Assembly (NCBI GenBank): GCA_030549495.1
Contig: JAUIRK010000207.1
Span: 186,001-250,000 of the forward strand
DNA length: 64,000 bases
Direction: 5' to 3'
Origin: Nectonema munidae
Lineage: Eukaryota; Nematomorpha; Nectonematoida; Nectonematidae
Shown here in pieces: positions 48,001 through 60,000 of this stretch. Under the pieces are notes generated by a model. That model made no database searches. It was not told where the DNA came from and worked only from the letters and a program-made list of their open reading frames with translations. The position numbers and the translations under genes were made by a program. Numbering within the stretch: position 1 is the first letter of the stretch; each line of letters begins with the position of its first letter.

Positions 48001-51000
48001 TGAGGATTCTGACCAAAATTTTTAGTCTTGAATCCGATTAAAGTGCTTTTTATCCCGCTAAAATGTATAATGATTTTTCATAAAAAAAAAACCTACATCA
48101 AAAGTGTTGGAAGTAAAATCTAAAAAGACAGTTATATTTTTGAGTATTGTAAATGAATGCAAATGCTTTAATTTTATCTAAAATAAATTTCCACTTTTCG
48201 ATCATGTCTAACTGACGATGCAATGAACACAATTCCTTTTTAGAAACAAAATCTTTGACAGATATGCCCATTGAGGTGAAATAATTAAATATAATTAGCT
48301 TAATAATTGCTAATTTAAAATTTATATATTTGCTTTGAAAAAGGAGTTTATACTCCGAAACTTGTTAGCAAAATCAGGTATAAAGTGTCCAGTTTTTACA
48401 ATTTTTAATACTTGTTATAACAATTCCTTTTCTTTTTACTTATGCCCCCCTCATTCTTTTTATAATTACTCGTTAGGAGCGACTATGTAATCTACCTAAA
48501 AATGCAAAATGGCGAGCGACCTTGTTCATCTGTAGTGAATGCAAGAATTAAAAAAATAAAGTAGAAAAAGGTATAAGTTAAACATTTATTAAGTGATGAT
48601 TTAAAGAGACATATATGGAACATTTTCTTCATTATGCACTACTGAATCAAAAAGTGGATGTATTTATTAAGCAAACAATGCTTTTGCCTTTGATACGATG
48701 AGTTTTCGCACGTTCTCATCTACGAAGAATATGGAAAACAAGACGTTGAAGCAGGACAAGAGTGTGTAGAGCAAGAGAGTGGGCATGCAAGGTCCTTGGT
48801 TGTGGTAGACTAAACTGTAGGCGACAAAAACATTGAAAACGAGCGAGAAAAGCGCCGTGCCCGAGTAAAACGTGAAAAATAGGAGCAACTGTCTCTTCTG
48901 CTGTTTAACCCTGTTCATGAAACGCACGCTCTCCCTCGGCTCTTGGTCGTTTGCATCGGGAAGAAGCCCTCCCTGCGCTCTAAAGGCGGGAATGGGAACG
49001 GGGATGATTTCGGAGAACTGGGATATGTGTTTGATCACTTTCACGCTTTGATACAGGAAAAAGAGTTGAGTGAGTATGAGTAGGGCGTTTTTAGTAAGCG
49101 TCAAGTACTTCACCTTTTCAATGTGATACGTGATGGAGAACGCGCAGCGGCGCTTAAACGTGGGAATGTTGTATTCGCGCAGGTTAAAGATCAGGGCGCC
49201 CTCAACATTCAACACCAAGAGAAGCGGAAAGACAAGCAAGGGGGCGTATCTCTTCTTTGCCCATCGGACCAGGCGCCATGCATGGCTTTGGTTCAGGAAG
49301 GAGTTGCGCAAGTCGATCGAATAGAGAGTGACGTAGAAGATCGTGGTATGTAGGCAGGCCATGAACATGATTGGGTGCAGCTTGGCGCTGAAGAAAACGA
49401 AGAAGCAGTTGGAAACGAAAGCGTCAATCCCTGCACTCCTACTTTGGATTTGGCCGAGTGCTTTTGGAAGTTGGACTAGGCCAAAGAAATTCAGAAAGAT
49501 GGACGCAGTCTTCAGTAGTTTGTAGGATGAATGATGCTTTTTTGAAAGGATGGCAAATGAAATGGCTAGCATCGTATTTGACACTGCGGATATAACGATG
49601 GTGGTGAAAAAAGCGATTCCTAACTTTTTGGGCAGACAAAAGGTAGGGTAGGGCTTTTTTAGCAGGATTTCAGAGATGTTCCCCAACGCTCCTATTATGT
49701 TTTCAAGATCATTCATTTTGCCTAAGATGGGAATTTGGGATGTGTAAGTCTTTTTGTGTCTTAAATGAAAGCACTTTATTCCATGTAAATTAAATGTAAT
49801 TGGGACGCTTTTATCTTGTCTCCTTCAAGGTTGTGCAACCATTAAAATCTCTTCTCTCAAAATGACTTAGTGAATCTTGATTGCAGTATTGCGCTCCTCG
49901 TTCTTGTGTGTTGTCAGTTTTCTTCATTTCATTTTTGGAGAGTGTAGTAGATGAAATGTCGCAGGAAATGTAAGCGTTCAATTGATTTACTCCGTTTACC
50001 ACCAATTAAATTCATCCTAGATTCAATCAAATTCGTTGCTAATAATAATTTCATATAAATACATTTGAAAAAGGTTGTTTCAATGCAGCAAATCAAAAGC
50101 CAGCAAATTTTAGTGCCCTCACTAATATTTAATCTACTCTCAAATTCGTTTGAATCAGTAAAATGTACTAAACACTTTGAGGACGAGATTTTTGAAGACT
50201 AATCATCTTTATTTTTCAATGCAATTTATATATCTAAAGCAGACGGTTTTCATACTTTGGGACACCTGTGTCGCACCGGTCCTCAAAAGGTATCGTGTTA
50301 AACCGGTTTTTTGGCTAACCCATAATTTTCTAGCTGAAGTTCATACAGATCTAATGTCAAGTCCTGTAAAATTTAGTTAATGTTGAAATTTAAGTGAACT
50401 GGCTTTATTCATACGCTATGTTAAAAATAGTTTTGATGAGAGCACGCTTTGGGATACTTTAATAAGAATGAACTTTAACTCTTAATAGTAGTGCATTTAT
50501 ACAAACTGGTGTAATTTTTAAATCTTACTTTCCCATTGGGTTTGACAATCAATTACGGTTTTACTCATAACATCACAAGATTTTAAGCATTATAATGTTG
50601 ACTTGATTATTGAAATTTAACCAATTTTCAATAGGCTGAACAACTTTTCAATAAAACATCACTCTAGTCCAGTATTTCACAGCATTTTTCGAAATGTGAC
50701 CCCATTTTATTGTCATAATAATTTTTATGACCCCACGAGAAAACGAAATTTTATTCTCGATCTAATTTACTTGTTTTCAGTAGAAAAGCGCATTTATGCA
50801 CAGATCGTTCAAAAATCCATTAGCGTTATCACTCAGATCTTGGATAGTTGCTTTCTTCCATTTTAAATGGTGGAATGGCTTTAATCACTTCTGGTTTATA
50901 TTTACTCAGATGTTCCCCAACTTTAATTAGTTTCAGGATGCCTCTTTGGATTCGCAAACCCATGCTTGGAAACAATTGCTCTATTCCTTTTGTTGTCTCC

Positions 51001-54000
51001 AAATACTCGCGCTGTTTGCTTCAACACACCTCTTGGAAAAGTCTTTGCTGGATATTAAATCTAAGAATATAACTCAATCTCCCGCCAAATATAGATAAGG
51101 CCTACACTTTCCAAGCTGGAACCGTGCTTCCAATTTGTCTTAGAAAAACCACGGAAAAGTTCTCATTGATTTATCGTCAAATTTTACTTAACTCATTTTT
51201 AATTTCAACATCTTGCCTATTGTTTCATTATACGTACACAAAAGTAAATTATTAAAATTTATTAAAAACTTTGTTGAAAAAATGGAAGATATTTAATAAA
51301 TAACTCTTAAGATGGATGTTGTTTGCTTTTTTATAAGTTAAGCTATCCTGGGCCTCATAGAATAGAGTAGCAAATCGCTTTGGAAGTCCATTTCTTTATG
51401 TTTTTTAAATACCACAAGGCTTTTGAAAAATCTAATTCACATAAATCGGTTACAAATAGAATGATAATTTACCCAAATTTTTTCTAGCATTTGAAGCTTT
51501 TGACGTTTTCTTCAGTTCTGTTGAAAAAAGCATTTCTTCTCTTAATTCTTCAGCATCTATAAATCTTGAATAAACTATTATTAATTGTTAGGAGTGACCA
51601 ATATCACTGGATTCAGCACATTGTGTTGCAAAATTATAAAACGTTTAAGAGACATCGATCATTTATTTATGAATTCATCTCGGAGCACAAAGAAGCACTC
51701 ACCAAACAAGGTTTCATAATTGTTTCTCCAATAGTGTGATCTTTTTTGGCTTATGAAGTAACTAATGAAAGCTCATAAAATGCTTCAAACATATCTTTTT
51801 GAAAGGTTCAACTAGTGTTCTAAATTCAGTCATTTCAAATTTTGAAGTTTGTAGGTGAAAAATTCTTCCGACTTTTCTTTCAAAGCAAGATGATTTGTAG
51901 TCAAATGTCATTCTAACCGACTTGGTCTTAAGGCCTTAAGATGAAAAATATAGAAGTATTGGAAAAAAACAAATATAGAGATATTCATTCACTACACGGT
52001 CATTTTGCTTTAGCTTAGAATTGTGAGTTGAGAACGGGCAAAATAATTCACTAATTACATGTGTGTTCACTGATGCAGATTTTGCATGTTGAATCACAAT
52101 TTTTTGTTTTTGGCCTTGAATGAGCCCCGGAATGATGGATATGCTTAAATCAAAGAGCCCTTAATTTCAAAAGAACGTCGGATAGTCTGGTATTATGGAG
52201 AATGGCTCAATTTCGGTTTCGCGCTTAAAATAACTAAATGTAAGCTAAAAACTTTATTTTTTAAGTGATTTTTAGGACTCATTTTTCCATATTTGTATGA
52301 AAAATTTTAACAATTAATTACAAATTTCAAAAATAACCATTTCAACATAGAAATGCGTCGAAATTTCCTTGGTTATCATTAGGTTCCAAAATAATAAGGA
52401 CCTCGCCCTTCTATCAACATTTCCACTTTCCAATTAATTTATTATCACGGGCTTTTTGATCTTTGAGTTTTCATCTATGTGTGTTTCTGAACACAGGCTG
52501 GAAATCTAAAAGTCAGGCAGTTAAGCATGAGTTTGGAATTAAATGAGTAGGAGTCAAATCCCCGAGAGCGAGAGATTTTGAAGTCACTAACAGAAAATTG
52601 AAGACTTGAAATAAGAGAGAGATAAAATGGAGAAGGCCCTTTAACAGTGAGGGGACCTTAAACTCAGCATTTTTTCTTGATTACTTTGTTCCACATGACA
52701 AAGGCTTAAATGCCAAAAATTTCATATCTTGAAAAAAAATTTATATTTTAAATGGCAAAAATTTTGAAATCAACAAAAATTGGAAATTTTTTTAATCAGA
52801 ACTCAGTTTTTTTTGTATAAAGTAAAATTGGTATGGCCAATAGAAATTTGGTATTTGATTGTTTTTTAAACTTAAAACTTGTAAACTAGTAATTTTCACT
52901 AAATAAGTACTAACTGCCGAAACAAAATAACAAATTAACTAAATAAGTAAAAATCATTTTTTTTTAAAAATATATTCAAAAATTTACTTTTTATATAAAA
53001 TGTCAAATTCATAAAAATAAAACGCAAATAATACAAAATTTAACTTAATTTTTTACAAGCTTCCAAATTTCTCATTAAGGACAAAGGTTGCCATGTAAAA
53101 ATAAATAAAATGCATTTTGTAAACTATAAAATTTTCATCGAATCAAAAACGATAAGGCACAAAATATTGGATTTAAATTTTGTCGGCTTTTTGTAGCTTA
53201 GTTTTAATTTTTTGCCTGTATTCAACAATCACAAAATCTACATTGTCTAACTTCGTCATTGAAAAAAAAGTGAATCTTTGAATTGTGACTAAGAGCAAAT
53301 GATTCAAGCACACACGCATTGTCTCTCTCTCTCTCTCTCAATTATAAAATCAATTTTGGTGAAGAGCTTTCAAAATGTAGGTTCTTTTCACTCATCTCTT
53401 AATTTTTATGAGGATTGTTCTTTTCCTTCACTTATATCGATTTCATTTATTCGACCATTTCTCTTTCACACACGTTGAGTATTTATTTATTTATACACGA
53501 ATATGAAACTGCTTTGTCATTTGAAGCAAAAACATTAAAAATATTTTCTTAATTAAATATAAAGAAGTGTTTCAAAATTAATTTCTCGCAAATATTTTAT
53601 GTTTCAAAAGAAACATAAATAATTAAAAAAAAAGAAGAATAAAACTAAAAAAAACTCTTTTTTTAAAAATTTTAATAACGGGATAAAATATATGGATGGA
53701 GGTTTGGCGAATTTTGAAAACGTTTTTTCAACTTACTCTCCTTGATCCCAATGCTAATCGATTTTAAAATGGACTTGGACACTTTTGAATTTTAATTTAT
53801 ATATTTTTTAAATCGAAAGCTTTCATATTTTATACTAAATAAAGGATGAATCGATGTATCTGTTCACTCAACTGCTCTATAATATCGAATAGTCAAAAGT
53901 AAAATGCTCGACTAAAAGGTAAACGATAAAGTCGTATTTATTATATCATTTTAGATATTCTCATTTGACCCATAAAGGTTATGAATTTTTAAAAAGGCCC

Positions 54001-57000
54001 AAATTGATTTCTTGTTTTTTTAACTTTTTTTTATGATGAAAAATATACTTTACGCCTTAACCTTTTTAAGTCTTTAATTTGAATTTTTGATTCTATTTAT
54101 GTTCAATAAAATTTTCCAAAAATTTTCTTCTAGAGATTCCACACTGCAAGAAAATGAATTCATCACCAATTCTCCTTTTTTGAGTTTTGAAAAATATAGA
54201 GATGATCATATTTCGCCTTCTTAACCAAAATATCCTTTAAACTTTTCCAGAAATTTTTCACTTCTTTCAAAATGTTCATAATAGTTAAACACTTAGTTAA
54301 TGTTATTTAAACAATATAAGCAAAATTTTTCTATGTGTAGTAACTCTTGAGTCTGGAGGAACTAAAAATTTAATAAAGATCCTTTTTATTCTCTTTTTAA
54401 TTATTGCTCTCTTTTTACGGTCTAAATCACTTGATTTACTGCCACAAAATCTGCTTCAACTTTCAAAGGGCATTTAGGAGTCGAAAATTGAAAAAATATA
54501 TTAAAATATTTTATTCAAATGATAATAAAGATAAAAGAATCTATTTTTAGTTTATTTGTAAATTCTTTAATCAACCATTACAAAACTGTTAAAAACGTGT
54601 TCTTCATTTTTTATTTTCTGAAATAAGTGCTATTATGAAACGAAAGTGGACATTATTGACCTTTAACTGCATTACTTAAAACGAATTTCTGAAATAAAAA
54701 TCACGAGATTTTGACAGTCAATTCAAAAGTATAGCTAAAGTATATACTTTTCGTTATAACATAATTTATTAAAATGAAGAATTTTTTGAAAACCTTTTTT
54801 CTTTTGATCTTTAAACTAAATCTTTCAACAATAAAACCTATACTTCTTATAACTTATCCTTTTAACTAAGGATACGTTTATCTTTACTTTAATTTATCAT
54901 TTTGACTTATCTTTTTCATTCTAAAATATGGTGAAAACCTTGTTCCTTGATGCCATAGTTATGCTGTTTTTTCCTGACAACACTTTTAATGATATTATGC
55001 TAGCTAATTTAATAATCTTTTATAACTGAACAAATTTAGGTACCAAAAGTAGAATTCCAAAATGTCGCAAGTTTCCATTCGTTCAATGGACATTTACCGA
55101 GCTAACAATTGTAAAAAGGACATTTCCTAAGTCATAAACGTTTCTTTTCCTTTTTTATATTACGTATTTAATTAGTTTGAGTGGTTAAAAATGGTTAATG
55201 GCTTTATACACAAATAATTAGTTAGTTAGGCGGTTAATTTAGTTAAAGTGATTTTTTTAGCTTGTTACCTGGCTAAATTGTTTGATAAGTAAATAAGTTA
55301 TTTAGTAGATACAAAATATTGTTACTTTGAGTTGAAATGTATTTGATAAGGGTTTTCTTATTAATAATTAAAGAAAAAAGTAATTGTTTTTGATATATAA
55401 CAGACACAGGATCCAGTCAAAGACAATATTTGGAATTATGTGAATTTATTCTTATTTTTTATAGACCTGTTCATAATTTGACTTTTTTGGACGTTATGAC
55501 GTAGACCCTAAGGATCCTTTGACTAGGACTTGTTTGAACGATTGTCATAGTTTAATTCTAAGCATGTCACAGTATTTATAATTTCGCTAAATTTAACCAA
55601 ATACATTTTCTCTGGAAAAAATGAATATTCAGAAAATATGCAAACCCCGGGCGATAAAGTTCAATTTTGATTTAAAGAAACAACATTAAATTGTTGTATA
55701 CTGATGAAGTAGTAATTCTGTAAAAATCAACTTGCAATCAAACATTACAATATGTCAGAAAATCAAAGGAATTGTTGAAAGAAATGTTGCCCACTCCATT
55801 TTAACTTTTCTTCTTAAGACTTGGTTTGATCACAAATTGAAGTGGGATCCCTTTGAGTATGGAGGCATCAAAGAGATTCAGATTCCTTCTAAAAGGTTAT
55901 GGCTTCCAGACATTGTTCTTTACAACAAGTAAGATTTCCAAACATTTGGATGACATGTGTTAAAGATTTTATCCTGGTATAGAAACAAACTGTCGATGTC
56001 CTTATATTTTTTAAAAAGCCGCCTTTTTAATCGCATGAACCATTATAGAACTATTTATTAAATTTATGAAAAAAATTAATTTTTTAATGAGAATATTCAA
56101 TCATTTGTTTACAAAGTGTTCGTTTTGTATAATTTGGAAAAACATTTATTCGCATCAAAAGAAACAAAATAAAAACTAAAATTGATTTTATTTTATGAGC
56201 AAAACTAAAACTAAATCTTTCAACAATAAAACCTATACTTCTTATAACTTATCCTTTTAACTAAGGATACATTTATCTTTACTTTAATTTATCATTTTGA
56301 CTTATCTTTTTCATTCTAAAATAGGGTGAAAAAATCAATCAAAAATAAAAATACACCAACACTAAGTTTCTGCATTGAAAATAACAATTATGAATGAAAA
56401 TATGCACCTTTATTCAATTTATCTTCAAGTTTACATCCTTAAAATAAATGTAAATGTTGTATTTAATATGTTCACAAACATTCATAAGTTCAAAAAATGT
56501 TTTAACAACTTTTTACATCTTAGAAATCATTATATATTCTTATTGGAGAGGGAAAAGATGAACAATTATAGATAACTATATACTTATGAAAAAAAGAAAA
56601 AATAATTGTTTTTTAATCTGGTTGGAATTTTGTCCTCCTTTACGATTCGGTTTTGTCCGTTAGTATAAATAAAGACTATTTTTTATTTAACCATTTGCTT
56701 AATTTCCATTTCCTTCTGCAAATCAAAATAAATGCTTGGTTTATGAATTTTTTGCCAATTTTTTATTTCTCAAATCAAAATCCATATAACTTTTTAGCGC
56801 TGCTGGAGATTTTTTCATTACTCACTTCACAAAAACAAAAGTAAAATACACAGGACAGGTGACTTGGGAGCCACCTGCCATTTACAAAAGTTACTGCCCA
56901 ATCAACATCGAGTACTTTCCATATGACATGCAAAAGTGTGCAATGAAATTTAGTCAATGGTCCTACAAATCAGAAAACGTATGCTTTTAATTGCTTCCTT

Positions 57001-60000
57001 TAAATATGATAACCCAAGTCTATTATACTCTTACTCTAAACTGAATTTTGTGTTATATTTAAATCTAGTCGAATGCAAAAGAACAAAAACTTTGCATATA
57101 CGCTCTCTTGATACTCTTATAACAATATTTTTGTAAGATATTTATAAGAGAGGCTACTACGTTCAACAAAATAAGACTTTTGTCAACTTTTTATCTTATT
57201 AGAAAACTAAGCTAGATAAAATACAATTTTCAAAATTAACTTCATTTTTTATTTATTTGTTATGAATTGGAGGCAAGTTCTCATAAATAATAATCTAATT
57301 AGCATACATCAACTGTATCACTTGAATCTTTCCAAAAATGATGCATTCAATTCCTAAAAGTATTAATCGTTTGAAGACGAATGTAAATATTGCAGAGATA
57401 TTTCATCATGCGTTGTTAATATTTCCCCGCTTGCAGACTCCATGCTTTTTTGACGCAGCTAGTAATCAAATGACTAGAAAAGTTTACTGAAAGAAGTGGG
57501 TAAATATATTGAGAAAAAAATTTGTTGCCTAAAATACCCAAAAATTCACTTAACAAAAAAAGTTATAGATGGCGTTAAAATTTCATGAATTGAAACAAAA
57601 ACTTTTGAATGCAGTTTGCAGACCATTTTTTTTTACATTTATTACACTTTCTAGAAGTTCTGCTTCTTTTAGAAACACATATGGAACAAGATGCTCTTTT
57701 GGGGGTCGTTGGTTCTGATTCGTTGTGGTTTTCAAAGCCATAGTATGAAAGAATATACTTGATGTCTAAAGGCAATTCGGAAGGCTTTATCTTTATGGAA
57801 TTGCTCTTATCTTCATTAACTGTTACGCTAGAACGCTAGTTTCTTTATGAAACATTTTCTTCCACTGCTTTTTGTGGTAGGGAAGTCATCGGGTGAGTTG
57901 AATTTTGCAATAATCCAATAATTCAAAACACTCATGTCAAGGTAGTTGCAAAAGGCAGTAAATGGCCACCGCCTATTAGGCTTATAAGATCTGTAAGCTT
58001 TCAACATCTTATTCGCTACGTCAACCCCTCCTTTATTTTCATTGTAGCAGAGGTAGCTTTCGGGCTTGGATAAAGCATCGCTAGTTTTAACATTTTTGTG
58101 CTGCGAAGATAATATGTAAGCCATTTTGAAATTTCGCTTTGCATGTCTTTTTGGGATGTATGCAGATAATGATGAAACAAAGTTGGAATAAATTGTACGG
58201 CTTTCACATTCAGCTAACTTGAGTTGCTTGAGATAAGGGAGATGAAACAAATAAGGAACGAACCTTTTGTTTGACATGGCTGTCCCACATAGCGACAGAT
58301 TTCTTTCACTACACCAAACTGCAAGAGCGTGGCTTGTAAAAAAAACCTGTCTGTATAGCCTCCACATCCTGCTGGGATATCACTATTTTCAATTAGACGC
58401 TTTGCAATGTTTATCTCAGAAAAGTATGCTGAATCTTCAAGCCCGCTGACAACATATATTTCAGGTTTCAAGCAATAGAAAAACATGGAATCATTGAGAT
58501 GGTAGATTGATGGTTTTTGGGGTCATATACTTTCACAGGGCATCTTCCCCTGAAAGATACAAACTGCTCATCTGTTGTAATAGCAGAGTATGGAGTCCAA
58601 AAAAGAGAAAAAATATTATAAAGTGTCCTCTCTTCTTTTTTCATCAAAAATGTATGAGATTGAACATGTCACGTCCCAGGCATGCACGTAAAAAAGGTGT
58701 ACCATAAGAAGAAAATAGATCGGAAACTTTCACTTTTTGGTCTTTCCATCTTGCCCTATGTTAAGTAGAGAGCCAAAATACGCAAGAAGATGGGCAACCG
58801 TAAATTTTTTGTAGCAATGGTACAAATGCAAGTATTTCGGACGCCTCATCCTGAAAAAATTAACTAAGAATAAATGTAAAACAAAAAAATACTCTTACTC
58901 ATAATTCGAATCCATTTTATTCTTCGTCATTGAGTAGATATATCTAATCAACTCCACATCAAAAAACAATTTCAAATTAAAAAAACATCACTCATGTTTT
59001 CCGCAACACCTTCAGGTCCAGCAGGCATGCTATAAACATTTCTAATATTGAGTTTTTCTCTCCCGCCCGTATCACTGAGCCTAGGTTCCCATGAAAATTC
59101 TGTCAAGTTATCATCAATTTCACAGGAAAAACTTGAAGAAGATGAAAAAGTATAAGATTTTTGATCTGAAGAACTTTCTTCAGAAGTTTCAGAAAAATCA
59201 GATGACGTAGTTGAGGAAAGACTCACGACTTATGGAAGATGATATTCAACACGTTTACAAATAGAAAGAATTATGTTTGTGATAAATCAGTATTCTGTGT
59301 CGTATCAATGAAAATAAACGTTGATGTGTTTCGTATCTTAACAAATCTTACACACAACTTCCTCAAAAATATCGTTTTCCAATCAATAAATATACTATAT
59401 TATCAAATACAATCAATAAATTGTGGGTAAGAAGGTTGAATGAAACACAACTGATTATGCGCAAGCATATCTGCTGTTGCAGTGATGTCCCGGGCATGAC
59501 CGGAACAACGCGTTGATAACTGCGATGTGAATGTCTTCTCCAATTTTGTTTACAATTAGGTTCATGTGCTAACTTATGTCTACTTTTATTACATACCTAT
59601 CAATGCAAAGTAAAGATATTTCATTGAATCGTTGTGATGTTTATAAGTGTCATTTATTTTGACCTAATTCGTAGAAGAAAACTATACTGAGATCATACTT
59701 ATAAAACATTTTTTATGAACTTAGATGGCGTTAATGGATTTGAAAAAATTTCGAAAAAAAAAGTGATAAATTAAAATCTTTATCTCAGAATTCTTGAGTT
59801 CCTAGTTCTCTTGAGCTTTTTTATTGTCTGTGGGCTTAGTCCCTTGTCTGATTTTTCTGTTCAACGGAACAAGCAGGATGTGTTAGTAAGTAGCTTGTAG
59901 ACTCACTATGGGTATTCATTCTTGCACGCTTTCATTTCAGGTGGAGTTGTTTCACGTGGATGACATCTACTACAACAAAACGAGCATAGACAAGCCGATG

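Noticed and set aside
49123-49525. Plus-strand ORFs across the 7TM gene
   Set aside because: They are antisense shadows of the long minus-strand receptor frame.
57565-59736. Direct repeat AGATGGCGTTAA at 57565 and 59725 as a piggyBac TTAA duplication
   Set aside because: The left copy abuts the transposase stop codon, leaving no room for a terminal repeat, and neither side shows a CCC-type end; likely chance.
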